Positions 34,115-46,589 are shown, counted from the stretch's first letter. The stretch is DNA of 64,000 bases from Heliocybe sulcata (GCA_004369045.1 ML213504.1:97653-161652); one strand, 5' to 3'. Numbers and translations: made by a program. Notes: generated by a model from the sequence alone, not told the origin.

Positions 34115-34282
34115 TATATGAGCCCGGCGTGCCTTTCTGTGATATTATACTGATCATAAAGACCTTCCATATGGGGCAGGCTTACATCAGCTTGCACCTT
34201 GCACCAGAACCGATAACGCCACATTGACCTGATCCGCCACTTGCTGCTTACCGTTCCTCTGAGTTTATTCTATGCTGTTGGC

Positions 34283-35997
34283 ATGCCCTTGACCTTCTCA
34301 GAATACCAGGTTCAGCTGACTCAAGTCTTATCCGACGAAGATGGACCGGGCCTGGCATACTTGCTGCGTCCGACGAGCCCTCATGGAAAGGACCTGGTGA
34401 AGGAGTTCAGGAACCCAACGGTGGGCGTCCCTAGCCGTGTCTGAGTTACCGAGATTGATATCGTCTGCGAAGAAAAAATCCCTGTCTTACTATGAAGGCG
34501 GTATCGAGAGTCCCTGGGACGAAATCGCGATCCAGTATGTTCTGGTGGTCCACCATGTGGCGAAGAAACGAGCGGCGGAGGCGTTCAAGGAACATTCGCA
34601 TCTGGTATCGTAAGTAGACAGACTCGACCATGTATACTAGTCGGATTCAATTCATGCTGTGGTATCCTAGATTATTCTTTAGGTTCTTTACGAGCAATAG
34701 CGGGTGGACTCTGCCCGCGCTGTTCGCCATTCTGCGTGACTTGCGCGACCTTGCATTTGATGTGAAGCGGCACTAGGTGGTGGCTTCTATGAGATACTGA
34801 CCATAGGTATCAGGCAGATTTACAAACGAATAACCAGAAGAGCGACTGTATGGAGGAAGCTGCTCGGATTATTTCCAAAGCGTTCGGAAACTGTGTGACT
34901 GACAGGTCAGTCAAATACGTGTTTCACGCTGGATTGCGTTATTGAATAAGCTGCCTAGGACCTCTCCTCCAGCAGAGTCGCGTAAATGGGGAGTCTACTA
35001 CGTGGTCGGACTGGTGTTGAAGACGTATTTCCGAGTGGGTTCCATCGAGTTCTTCGAAAGGCTGACCTTACAGACCCGCAGGTGAAACGGATATCACTAG
35101 CCAAACCCATTTTACGGGCTCTGCAAGCAAACACTGATATTCCGCCGCTGTCCTCGTATCCGCGATCGCATCAGGTATGTTGCACCTCATTCCAATGAAG
35201 CCCTGCTCACATTATCATAGGTTACCTATCGATACTATGTCGGAATGCTACATTTTCTGAACGAGGATTATGCTCAGGTGCTGCGTCTTCGATCGAACTC
35301 AATTGCACTGATGCTAAAGCCCTCCAGGTAGGCTGAGAAAGAGCTCACACTAGCGTTCTACCACTGCCACATAGATGCTCACAAGAATCAAGAGTAAGGC
35401 AGATGTCTATTTTAAGCTGCAAGCTGTGAAGAGCACGAGGCTAACCGAACGACAGACGAATTTCGACTTACCTCATCCCCTTGAGAATTTTGAAGGGTCA
35501 TCTGCCGTCCAAGGACTTGATGGGACGGTTTCCGTCCCTGGATGCCCTCTACGCTCCGTTTATTCAGGCGATCCGGACTGGAGATATCAAGTCGTACGAC
35601 GAGGCACTGGATAAATGGGAACGCAGGCTAACCGAGCTGAACCTTTATCTGAACCTGGAAAAGGCAAGAGAACTATGCATAAGAGGGCTGTTCCGAAGAG
35701 TGTAAGTACTTGCCACTGCTGTCATGCCGCTGGTCTGTGGGAGCTGACTGCTATGTCGTTGCCGGTAGCTGGGTGGCGTCGCAGAAGGGGACAAGGATAC
35801 CGATCTCGATGTTCCACTGCTCTTTGCAGATATCGGGCATAGATGTGCCACAGGAGGAGGCTGAGTGCTTGGTAGCGAACATGATATACAAAGGCTTCAT
35901 GCGCGGGTATATTTCTCATGAGAAGCAGATGGTTGTACTGGCGAGTGCGAATACCTTCCCGAGACTTGCAGATAGGCCTACAGCCTTTGCTCTGTAG
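34283..35997 (+). CDS. CSN12: PCI-domain protein of the Csn12/Thp1 (PCID2) family
   Basis: Ten exons (34283-34420, 34473-34609, 34683-34761, 34814-34905, 34959-35034, 35082-35174, 35221-35277, 35332-35393, 35456-35701, 35769-35997) give 402 residues. Helical repeats such as YYVVGLVLKTYFRVKRISLA and VTYRYYVGMLHFLNEDYAQA lead to a PCI winged-helix end (RIPISMFHCSLQ, ECLVANMIYKGFMRGYISHE). Relatives act in the TREX-2 mRNA-export complex (Thp1/PCID2) or with the COP9 signalosome and splicing factors (Csn12). The spliced length and the LIPLRILKGHLPSK motif fit this family. The first ATG follows the transposon end by about 170 bp, so its promoter was probably affected by the insertion. Confidence 0.9.
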
Positions 35998-36468
35998 TCA
36001 CAGCACATACCTTATGCACATATCATTGTTTGCCTTGTTCCTTGTGGCACCTAGGAGTTTGCGGACTCAGTTGTGGCAATCGTGCCACAGCCACACGCCT
36101 AAATCAGGCCAACACGATGCAAAATGAGAATTCCAAAAACAGCTCTCGTCGAGTTTCACAGCTATGTCTCAGCTGGAAGAATGATGTTGCACTTCCACCT
36201 GTGCTGTCTAGAAGAGGGAAGTAACATCCGTATGCATAGCTTTTGACTGCCGTGGATCATCCGTCCTGTGGCTACCTTGTGACTCTGGTGGTTCAGGCCA
36301 CCCGAGTGCGCCAGATTCGGTCTCGGCCCGACGTCCTGCCACAGTGTTTGAAGCGCTATATAAGACCCACCGGTAAGCCTAACATGAGCGCTCATTCTCT
36401 GATATCTGCCCTCCGCTGTGCCATCCAAGCCATATCTCTATACCCAGCTCACTTCTATTGGAATCGAT
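35998..36468. other. Intergenic, no gene seen
   Basis: This 471-bp spacer lies between CSN12 and the VWA-domain gene. No frame or repeat could be supported. Confidence 0.5.
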
Positions 36469-37981
36469 ATGGGACAGTCACCCTCTAACTCTAGGCACGG
36501 CTCCCCCACAACCACCGAATTCCCCAACTCTAGTAATCCCCCGAGTCTCGTATTAGTCGACAGCGATGGGACACCGCACTCCAAAGAAATCCGCAGGAGC
36601 AAGTCTGCACGGTCGAGTCTGTCGGGATTCCTGTCTCGTAATTCCTCCAAAAGCGATTTGAAGGTTGACACCAATCCTTTTCGGAACAGAAAGTCGGAAA
36701 AGGCCAAGCAAGGATCAGGCGACAGCTTCCTGACCCCCGACTCTGCGGTATCTCACTCATCGTCAGGCTCCCATCGCAGGAGCAGGTCCGCTCACGCCGC
36801 TGTGGCGTCAGGCCAGAGAGATGGCTTGCCTCCCCCTCCGCCATACTCACCAAAAGAAGAGAAGTCTGACGAATCATCTCAAACGAGTCTGTACAGTGCG
36901 TCACCCGCAATGTCGCCGACTAACCTGGAACCTCCTCCGGGTGGCGGACACAGCTCAGGTCCTCGCAGGCCGGTTCGGCGAAATACTCTCGAGATTGCGC
37001 TGCAGACTCTCAAGAAATACAACACTGTGTTCATCGTGGACGACTCTAGCTCCATGGAGGGGAAACTCTGGATGGAGGTACGCCACAGGTCCTCTTGAGA
37101 TCCGGATCATCATCGTACTCATTCAATACCATGGTATATTCGTGATGCAAGGCTCGCTCAGTGCTAGCCAACCTTGCACACGTTGCACAGAAGTATGATG
37201 TAGACGGAATAGACGTTTGCTTCCTCAACAGTAAGTCCAGAGGAGAAAAGCTGAAGGTAAATTCGGATCGTATAACTCCTTGGATAACCCTCAACGAGTG
37301 ATAATTCAGGGCTCTGCCTCCGTTCAGAGGCTGTTCGATACAATGAGACCGTACGGTGCTACTCCGATTGGAGAGCGGTTAGAGCTGCTACTCTTGGACT
37401 ACCTTGAGAAGCTCGAGAAGGCAAAAGATCAACACGAACAGACAGGCGACAGGGCCGCATTGACTGGGATCAAGCCAGTTAATTACATTGTAATCACTGA
37501 TGGAGCAGCCAGTAGGTCTCCCAGAGATCTGCGCGATCGCGTCATAACATCCAGGTTGTCCATGTAGCCGATGATGTGGAAGGCCCTATCGTGGATGCCG
37601 CGCGTCGATTGGATGCCAGGCACTTTCCACTCAACCAGGTATGACCTTCGTCTCTTCGCTGCAGCATATACGCTGATTCATTGCACTTTCTGATTGATTA
37701 GGTTGGCATACAATTCGTACAGATCGGGAACTTCCGACAAGCAACGAGATTCCTGGACGAATTGGACGACACCCTGTCAGCAGCAAATGGAGTCCGGGTA
37801 CGTGAGGTTTCAATGATATGACGTGCATTCCTGGATAAATTAACATTGTCTTACCCTACAGGACATGGTAGACACCACTCCTTACAAAGGTGAACTAACG
37901 GTCGAACGGCTGACAAAGATATTGCTCGGTGGAATCAACCGCCGTGTGGACAGGAAGGGTGGCTTGAGTGTACTAGAATGA
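36469..37981 (+). CDS. VWA-domain protein, probably N-myristoylated
   Basis: Six exons (36469-37077, 37152-37256, 37310-37511, 37568-37638, 37702-37797, 37862-37981) give 400 residues. The N terminus MGQSPSNS fits the N-myristoylation rule (Gly2, Ser6). The first 180 residues are Ser/Pro/Arg-rich and disordered. A von Willebrand factor A domain follows (about 190-370). Its metal-ion-dependent adhesion site starts FIVDDSSSME (DxSxS); the family strands YIVITDGAATDD and VGIQFVQIG come later. Such intracellular VWA proteins are common in mushrooms and resemble plant and fungal copine/VWA scaffolds. No enzymatic domain is visible. The exon 3 to 4 junction (37512-37567) is supported by continuity of TDGAATDDVEGPIVDAARR. 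Confidence 0.85.
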
Positions 37982-38087
37982 AATGAAGATAATGGAATGT
38001 ATTGAGTATTCGTAAACTATAATATGTAGCCCATACTAGCTTGTAGCCTTGCCAACTATAGCACTATAAATCTCGATAGGTACTCAA

Positions 38088-41000
38088 CTATCTATCCCAG
38101 TCTTCTAGTGAGAAAGCGAGGACGCCAAAGACCTGACCAGAGTCACCAACGCCCGCGGCCAAACTCTCAACGCCACGGCGGATGAACCTGACAAGACCGT
38201 CCAGATCCGATGACATCTTGTCCAGACGCTCGAAGAATCCCTCTTCTGCCAGAGAAACAGATGCCGTAGCAGAGAATGATGGTTCTGGTGCCATCTCGCC
38301 TTCTCCGTCAGAATCGGAATCAGAGTCATCGTCCACTGACAAAGGATGCGAGAAGCCGATGACATTCCGTCTTAGACGCCTCTGCTGACGACTGCGGTGC
38401 CGCCTGGTCATTATCAGAGACGCTCGGGAGATGTCGTGGGTGCTGTCGCCGGCGAAAGCTACGAAGCAATCGCTGAAATAGAGGCTCATATCGAGCGCCG
38501 ACAGTACCGCTCGATGTAGCGCAGCAGTCTAGATGAGCAGTCAGTGCAAGTTGCACGACAATAATGGGACCACAAACCTTGTCCCGCAAGAGACACCGGC
38601 CGCAGACCTTCTCAAGGCTGAATAGAGCATAAGTATTTCGACTACCGGGGAAATTATACGGAACATACTGGTCCTCGTGAAGCCGGATAATTTCATCCAA
38701 TGACTCAGCCTTCTGGACAGACCCATGGAGTTGCTGTACTTGTATGTGAAGAACCTAGAAGGAGTCAGTAAACTGTGTGGATGTAGAGAATACTGTTCCC
38801 GTACGTATGTTGCTACGAAGTTGAGCATTGTGCTGTGAGCAGGTGCTCAGTTCAATGCAATAGTACCGAAGATGTACACATACTTCACAAACCACGACAG
38901 TTTACTCCGTATGGCATAGAACACCTTCAGCTCGTTGGAAGCGCTTGGTGGGACAACGGCACCGGCCCCTCGGACCAATATACTATCAAGTACACTCTTT
39001 GCGCGTCGGAGTTGCAGAAGGAAAACGAACAACGAATTGTATGACCTGATAGCCTGCGGTCCGAATATGTATGTGAGCGGAAATGGCACGGCATACTCCA
39101 TCTGCAGACCCTCTAGGATTCGAATAGTGCGATTTTTAGCCCTCGTGCCACGGTATGCCAGTCGCACGAGAGCGGTATCGATCCACCGCGCCTTCCCTGC
39201 ACGGGCGTTGATGATATCACTGAAGGACGTGTTGAGGAAGTGGAAGTCCGTCCACTGTTGTCCGGTGTCCATCTGATATTCAAGACTCCTGCAGTGAGCG
39301 ACAACCTGCTGTAAGACAGAGGACAACTCGCCTTGCCGAAAAGAACATTCGAGAAGTGCGTCATGTCGTCCCCTCGCATCATCAGATAGAGATCCTCGAC
39401 TGAGTGCAAATGGCGCATCAGCTCGCACTCATCGAAAAGAACCCTTGTGAGGGACCTCTGAGCCAGTCGACATGGCGCGAAGAGCTCATCATACACAGCC
39501 TGCGATAAGATCTCCACTGATGCCACTCCTGCTCCAGCTTGCTCCGCCTCCGAGGCAAGCAACATCTCGAATCTCCTCCACCCAGATCCCCCTTCGGTAC
39601 TACTATCCACATCCAGACCCATAGCCCTCAGCAACTCAACACTCTTGCCCGCACTCAGCACGAGATCCTGCACTCTCTGCAAGAAGACTGGCACGCTCCT
39701 CCTCCCTTCATCCCTCAATGTATATCCCTCCGACCAGAAATCAGGGTCGCCTAATCTGAGCTCATTGTCATCAACGAAGAATTCCTCCTCCAGAGGCTCT
39801 CCGCTTCGACCGCCCTCGATCCATCTTCGTACCATGCCCCACATTGGCTCCGCTGTCCTGGCAAATGCTCTGAGCAGCGACTGTGGAACGAGCGTATCAC
39901 CCATTCCGGTATACGTTGAAGCGGCGTCAAAGAGGTTGTCCAGCAAAAACGCTGCGACCACCACCCGAGGCTGCTTGTGCGGCAGCTCGCTCAGGAACCA
40001 CACCTCGTCCTCGTCCTCAACCTCCGTACGTGCAGCGGTGGCAGACCTTGAAGTTGCCCTCCTCATCGCTGTCCTCGACACGTCCAAGAGCACTTCATAG
40101 GTCTTCCCGAATTCGTCCCTGAGTCTCTTCTCCAGGCTCAGAAGACTCACGACTATCTCTTCTCCGATACCGCTTTGTGCACGAACCATATCCTCCTCTC
40201 GAGCAGCACACCATGCCTCGAAGACACGGATCTCGCTCTCGAGAGCCTCTGCGAAGGCTTCGAGAGCACGGAGGGACGTCCGCCCTGGCATGAATATCGT
40301 AGAAATGAATTTGCGGAGGTGGTGCACCGTCGTGGCCGTGCGTGCAAAAGAAGACAGCAGGGACAGTTGCGCCATGAGAGACAAGTGTGCAAGGCGAGGA
40401 ATATTCGCCACCGGCTGCAAGAGACGCCAATCTGAGTGATAACGAATACGCTGATCGGTGAAGGGTAGAGACGCACCGTGAATGAGAACGTGTTCCCGCC
40501 TTGGTGCGTCCAGGAAAGGAGCAGGTTCTGCCGACCTTGGAGTGCCATCAGGATTTCCCGCACGGCATCATGTTCGTAGATGTACTTCTACAATGTCCGT
40601 GTTCGTAAATAGGCCGAATGAGACAGCAAGGCACACCTCCTCACCTCAGTACTCGGTCCCGCAATCTGGGAACTGGGCTTCTCTCCTCCCAACACCCGAT
40701 ACACAGTCAGTCCTAAGTCCGGTGTTGGTTCGAGGACATTCAGCTAAAAGGATACAGCACCGTACCCAATGTTGACGCATCCCCAATGTCAAAACCTCTA
40801 TTGAGATCTATATCGGGCCTCCACTCCGCCCGCCAATACTGCCTCGCATGCAGCTCCTCAATTTTGTCTCGATGGTCGTAACGGAGAGGAATCGCCACCT
40901 CCATCTTCCCATCCAAGTCCGCATCCTTCTTCCCTCCTCTCTGTTCCCGGTCTTCTTCGTCAGCTAGACTAGAGATTGACAGCTCATCTTCTTCGCCTGA

Positions 41001-41966
41001 TTCCTTCGCTAGTGAGGACCAAGCAGAGCTGTCACTGTCCCAGCTATCATCCTCTTCGCTGCCGCCGATAACAGCGTTCTTCGGAAGTCCATACACACCC
41101 TTCCAATGCTCGCCTTCGAACGGTTCCTCGGCGAGGATCTCCGCCCATGTCAGGCCTCGAGGCTGCGCGTCGGGGTTACGAAGCCGCTCAAGGAGGTTGG
41201 AGGCGTAACTGAGTGTCTCTGAAGTGGCTGGATTTGCTAGAAGGAGCTGTGAAAATTATGTGAGAAGAGACAAAGGGAGAGGCCGGCTGAAACGCACGAG
41301 TAATTGAAGATGGTCGGGCAGGCGATCCATGCGCATCGTATCATCTAGATCGATATTCTTCTCTACACGTTGCTTCAGACGATCATACGATTTTGCGAGG
41401 GCCTCCGCCCACTCGTCGCGTAAATTGATCTTTGCTTTTCGGATATGCCTATAGACGAAATACAGTGTGAGTGCTAAGACAGTGTCGGGCCAGCGAGGAT
41501 ACCGTACCTACCCATGGACGTGCTTCTCTGCAGTCTGCAGATTCATACTAGGCCCTGCGCGGGTTATGGCAGAGCTAGGATCAACATGTTTCACAACGTA
41601 ATCCACTCTGGCTTTATACTCCTCCTCATCCGTGATTCCAGCAATCTGCGAGACGAGAGCCTGACACGACGGCATCAACTTCGACTGCTTCGCAATCTGT
41701 GCATATCGCGAGTGCGGTCTTGTTGAAAGGCCGGACAAGGGCCGGCGAGAGGATGCAGAGGTCGGTGGGCGGTACTGCGAGGTAGCAGAGAGCGGGCGGC
41801 GGGCGGAGGCAGACGAGAGCGGCCGATGGTGAGAAGCTGATGAAATGGGGCGGATGGAGGATGCGCTCGAGGGTGGGCGGATGGAGTCAGGGGAGTTGGG
41901 ACGAGTTGAGGGGCCGGCTCGAGATGCCGACGCACTGGACGATGCCCTGGAGCGGCTGGGATGCAT
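38088..41966 (-). CDS. Gamma-tubulin complex protein (Spc97/Spc98 family, GCP5/6-like)
   Basis: Eleven exons (41966-41512, 41448-41298, 41246-40766, 40712-40645, 40587-40477, 40414-39332, 39272-38884, 38832-38805, 38754-38669, 38617-38578, 38528-38088) give 1110 residues. The protein nucleates microtubules as part of gamma-tubulin complexes at the spindle pole body. A Ser/Arg/Pro-rich N terminus precedes GRIP1 (ARREILMALQGRQN-like segment and a long helical body) and GRIP2, which contains LEGLQMEYAVPFPLTYIFGP, LFVFLLQLRRAKSVL and WFVNTMLNFVATYV. An acidic Asp/Ser insert and an Arg-rich run lie near the C terminus. Large size and N-terminal extension favour the GCP5 or GCP6 branch. The intron at 39331-39273 begins GC, not GT. 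The exon 5 to 6 border has alternative splice choices. Confidence 0.88.
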
Positions 41967-42570
41967 GCTACAGACCGTATTCTGCTACTGCGATAGCTCT
42001 GACAATAGACTTTTATAAGGAGGAGATCTTCTATCTTGAACTGAACGTACGATGCCAGTGGGAAGACGAATATTCCACAACCAGGGGCGAGGCTCGTCTG
42101 CGCGGCCTTCGATGAATAGGAATTTTTGGTCCTATAACTTCTATTTTTAAGCAACCTCTCGGTTATATGGAGCTACAACCTTGACATACCAGGTGCGTTC
42201 TGTCCAGCAAGTTCTATTGCGTGCGTCCCGCGCTACACATGCACACCCTCCAAATGAGGAGTCGTCATTGTCAAGTATTGAGACCACGCACAACCTCGAG
42301 CTTCAAGGCTCGCTTGTGAAAGTAGCCAGTTCGTTTCTGCCGACTGCCAGGAAAGTGTCCCGTGTACAGCAGTTGTGGCAAGAGGAAGACAAGGGCAAGC
42401 CACAGACGCCACAGACGCGCCGCTCGACGCGAGTTACCGGCCTTGATCGAGCTTGGGCTAAATCACCTTCCTCGTCTGAATTTGCCCTCACCTGCAAAGA
42501 ATGGAGTCTTAAGGCCTAAGGAACATTACTGTATAATACCCAAGCAAAATTACACAAATGCCATCTATCA
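41967..42570. other. Intergenic; one doubtful plus-strand frame at 42180-42519
   Basis: This 604-bp gap lies between two minus-strand genes. A plus-strand frame of about 110 codons, open to the stop at 42517-42519, contains SSFLPTARKVSRVQQLWQEE and has reasonable codon use. No ATG starts it and no upstream exon was found. It overlaps nothing else. It may be chance or an exon fragment. Confidence 0.3.
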
Positions 42571-44976
42571 CTACCTTCTAGGACTCTTCTCCTCGTCTTC
42601 CTCGTCCTCCCCCACACTAAACATAACAGGCGTCAGTGGATCCACCGCCCTCTCCTTCCCCTTCCCATTACCCCCATTCCTCTTTAGTCTAAAGTCATCC
42701 AGCTCTTCTCCATCTGTCTGTGTCAGCGGTATACTTTCTTCCATGCTCCCACTTCCGTTCGTGTTCCCATGATTATTCGACCCGAAACCGGTGTTCAACA
42801 TGGGGAGACGTAAACCCCGTCGCCGGCGCACGCGGCACCAGAAGAACAGTGCGATAGCTGCTAAAATGAGGACGAGAACGAGCGCTGCCGATCCAGCGTT
42901 ATAATATGCTGTGCAATGTCATTAGTGCCTCTTCTCCAGAGGGAGACGAACGGAAGAGTTTTACTCACCCTCCCACATCGCCTTATCCTGCTCTGGACTC
43001 TTCCCACTCTGCGGTGCCCCCGTCTCGACCTCCTTAGCCTCCCCCAACTCCGGCTTCTTCTCCTCCCCCACGCTACTTGGAATCCCCGCCGTCCCCTCCA
43101 CGAGACTCGAAAAATTCACGCCCATAAATCGGAGCATCATATCGTGCGCGACGTGCGGCGCGTCGTATCCCACCATATGGCTCGCGTTGAAGATCTTCGC
43201 GTAGGTGAGGTTGCGCGAGGAGACCCACGTGCCCGCGGGTTGGTTGTTGACAGTCCAGGATTGGGTTTGGACTTTCTGTTTTTCGGAGATTATGGTCAGG
43301 ACTGCAAGATAATCAAGTGCACAGAACCGTATGCAACACTTACCCCGAGACCCTTCTCCCCACCCCATTCCATCGCCTGAATCAGCCCCTCCACACCCAC
43401 ATAGTTGCAGATGAAGTCCTGGTCGCCCGCAAACAGTAGTACGGGAATTCGTTCCACCACCTTAGGTAGCAGAGTAATCGACGACTGAGAATTGTGGTTG
43501 GTGAGCTCCTGTCCGACGCGTCCACGACACTCGACCCAAGACTGCGAGTGCGCTGTGGCGTGCAGCGACTGGACGACGTCCTGACGCTGTGAAAGGAGAC
43601 GGGTTAGTCAGACTCAAAAAAACAGAAACAGGGGACGTACGCCAAGGTAGGGCGTCACATATTCAAGGTCCGCAGGCCAATTCAGCCCACACGACGGGAC
43701 CGTATCGGTCAGGCGGACGTCGTACACATTCACACACTTGCCGCTGGCATCGGAAATCATGAGCCTACATAGCAGAGGTAAAGAAGGTGGGAACACGCAC
43801 TCCTTCTCCTTGCCCTCCAATACTGCCATCATCACCCTTTCACAAATAGGAACATTAATCGGTTCGCGATCTGTGATCTTGTCTAGCTCGGCCATGCACT
43901 GGTCTGTGATGTCCTTGCTGCGTTTGTAGTCCTACAGACGAAAAAGGACTACGATTAGTATAGGAAGAGGGTCAGAGGGGTAACGAGTGGAGCTAGTGTA
44001 CCTCAGAGTTGGCCTCCACTAGACCATGCTTGACGGCGTAGTCAAGGAACGAGGGGTACTGTCTGCGTCCGTCAATCCACCCATTCCCGATGGCGACGCC
44101 TTTGAAGGGGATGTTTAGGTCCGAGGACAGGATTGCGTCAGCTGGAAGAGGCATCACACGTGTATAAGCAGTTGGGTGAGGCATGTAAGAAGAAGATACT
44201 TGCCAAAGTATGGAATGTATTGCCCGGCATAGCTTTCCCCGGCCAGGTAGGTCTACCGCCGAACGGATTTCAATTGGGTAGAATCATTCGGAAAGGAGAT
44301 ACTCACATCCATCTCTTTGTACTCCGGAAATACGCGGTAGAACCACCTCATGAAGTGGACCACCTGCTGTGAGGCGTCCGAGAGCTCATGCACGTATCTG
44401 TCAGTGCTCGTGTACGAGTAGCCTGTACCCGCTGGCTGGTCCACTACTCGGCGTCAGGTCTCCATCAGATCGCGGAGGGAATATAACCTACCGTAGACGA
44501 CGTTGGTGTATTCCTCCCAGCCCCCATTCGTAACGTTCAAATTCCCATCCTTGTCCATCCTCCACGGCCCGATCTCCATCATAAGCCCGTCAAACGAGGA
44601 GCAGCCTGGGCCGCCATTAAACCAGAAAATAAGACGTTCCTTGTCGGCGACACGGCGTGCTTTGGTGAGCACAAAGAAGAGGTGGGCTGTAATCGCTGTG
44701 CTGGGTACAGAGGCGGCGTTTGGGTCGGAGGGGAGCTGTCCGGCGTAGATGTGTAACGGGTGGGAGGGGTCTTGCCGTAACCCAGGCAGAGAGCTCACGT
44801 AGAATGACGCGGCAGATGGAACTGCAAGCGCATTCGAGATTCTCAAATCGGTCCGTACAAGATATAGTTCCGGTATACTCACCGTCTGTGGGGGCGGCAT
44901 GCACGACCAAGTACGTGCATGTAAAGGCGATAAAGAGTACAGCGGCTCTCCATAAGCCTCTGCACCGAGACAGCAT
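42571..44976 (-). CDS. KEX1: Pheromone-processing carboxypeptidase Kex1
   Basis: Ten exons (44976-44883, 44821-44492, 44443-44307, 44252-44204, 44141-44002, 43931-43801, 43743-43641, 43586-43344, 43275-42969, 42908-42571) give 623 residues. Kex1 is a Golgi serine carboxypeptidase that trims basic residues from pro-pheromones and killer-type precursors after Kex2 cleavage. A signal peptide precedes the serine-carboxypeptidase domain. The nucleophile sits in LAGESYAGQY (Ser194), with Asp385 in AGDQDFICN and His442 in ASHMVGYDAP. The oxyanion segment WFNGGPGCSS and VDQPAGTGYSY are intact. A stalk, one membrane helix (AALVLVLILAAIALFFW) and an acidic cytosolic tail follow, as in yeast Kex1. The intron at 44203-44142 has a GC donor (GCAAGT). 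The exon 7 start has an alternative 21 nt upstream. Confidence 0.94.
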
Positions 44977-45227
44977 ACTGAGCCAAGTCCAGGAGCTACT
45001 TAACTCTATGTGAGGAGCCCGGCTCTAGACTTGCAATCCAAGTCGCATGCAATTCAGAAGCAGTGGGAAATGCGTCTCTACCGCAGGCGAAGTGGCTGTG
45101 CTGCCAGCGCTTCTCTCCACGTGGTGTCCAGAATTACTCGCACAGCCACAGATACCCTCAGGTACACACGACAAAAGCGCGTCGGAAACATGCGCCACCC
45201 ATCCCATCCCTCTTCGCTCCCGTCATC

Positions 45228-46292
45228 ATGTTCCTCCTCCAGCTGGCGTCGCTGGCCTACCTTGCCGTCTGCGTGAGTGGCCAGTACTTCTCCGAGGGAT
45301 GGCAGCCCGGCCAGCCTGTGCCCAGCGCCAACCCCGAGCGGGCTCTCCGCCCAGGAGCTTCGCCTCCCCAGGGCGCGCCGGGGCAGGCGCAACAAGATAG
45401 CGCAGGTCTGCTGGGAGCTGTTTCAGGTTTGCTTGAGAAAGCTGGAATAAATATCACGAAGAACACGGGCCCGGGTTGGGACGAGCGCGTGCCGCTGATT
45501 ACGGATGCGAATTACGAGGAGATGGTCGTGAATGAGGAATTGATGCCAGAGGAGGAGGAGGAGCGGGCATGGTTCATTGTTGTGTGCGTCTCCATATGTA
45601 CCTTGCGCTATACGGATCTAGCATACTGATTTTTATCATTTCTTTTCAGCACGGTGACATCAGGCCAATCCGAAGGCCTCTCCAAATACGTAGACCAAGC
45701 CTTCGATACAGCCTTCAACGAGACGCAAATTGAGAACGACCTCCCAAACATCCGCTGGGGACGCATTGACTACCTTAACGTCACCGGAGTCACCACTCGC
45801 TGGAACGTCTGGCAGGCCCCGCTCTACGTCCTTGCTACGAACCACGGGCAGACCCTCCGCTTCTACAAACCCCGCCACCTTCGCCCGCATGCCCCAACAA
45901 TCCGCTCCTTCCTCCTCACCAAAACGTACCTCTCCACCCCGCCCTGGTCGTCGCCCTTCGCGCCGGGCGGGCCGCGCGCCTGGGTTCTCGACTATCTCGC
46001 AGTCGTGCTCACGAAGATCTACGACGTGATGGTCAGGATACCGCGGTGGCTGCTCGTGATCGTTACTGGGGCGAGTGGGAGTGTCGTGTTGAATTTGTTT
46101 CATCGAAAGCCAAAAGCCCCTGCAGCACAACAGCGGAGGGCCGTTAGGGTACAGGCACCAGCAGGGTCGAAGACAGAGAAGACACCCGTGTCGCAGCCTA
46201 CTTCCACGAAGAGGACGACGGCTGAGGAGGTGCCTGAGTCTCCCAAACCTTCCCCGAAGAAGAGCAAGGGCAAGAAGGGCGGGAAGAAGTAA
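45228..46292 (+). CDS. ER membrane protein with a thioredoxin-like luminal region
   Basis: Two exons (45228-45583, 45650-46292) give 332 residues. A signal peptide (MFLLQLASLAYLAVCVSGQ) opens the protein. The luminal part contains IRWGRIDYLNVTGVTTRWNV, then PLYVLATNHGQTLRFYKP, a pattern of strand, helix and strand as in thioredoxin folds of fungal TMX-like proteins. No CxxC motif is present, so a redox role is doubtful. One transmembrane helix (WLLVIVTGASGSVVLNLF, about 252-269) leads to a very basic Lys/Pro/Ser tail ending KGKKGGKK, which could serve as an ER-retrieval type signal. The gene is head to head with KEX1, with 251 bp between start codons. The family is common in mushrooms; function is unknown. 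Confidence 0.75.
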
Positions 46293-46589
46293 GAACGCGC
46301 CCTTATACCAGCGACGCTATGGGATTTGAATGCGCTGGAACGTTGCTGGATACTTTATACCTTTGACACATCTCTTAGTTGTTAGACGACATGTAGCACT
46401 ATCTCTTCGTATCTATCTGCTCGCTTGGTTGTATCTCAGTAATTTTGTATAGCCAACACGAGGACATGGATGAGAGGTGTGGCGTTACTAAAATACGACT
46501 TAATAATTCTAAGATTACAGCATTCAGATACGAAGCATTGCAGGATAAACCTGCCCAAGAGACGCGGTAGCGACGGGGGATCTGCCAGT

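Noticed and set aside
40432-40472. 41-nt intron (donor GTCTCT) in the gamma-tubulin complex gene
   Set aside because: The 62-nt alternative from GTGCGT to CTTGCAG has better signals and also closes the frame.
42943-43380. Plus-strand open frames over KEX1 and the gamma-tubulin gene
   Set aside because: They mirror the antisense of well-supported exons, are rich in Arg, Leu and Pro, and have no domain.
43765-43800. 36-nt intron in KEX1 (acceptor ATGTAG)
   Set aside because: An acceptor 21 nt further gives a 57-nt intron, the local norm, and keeps frame. The short form would be below the usual lower limit here.
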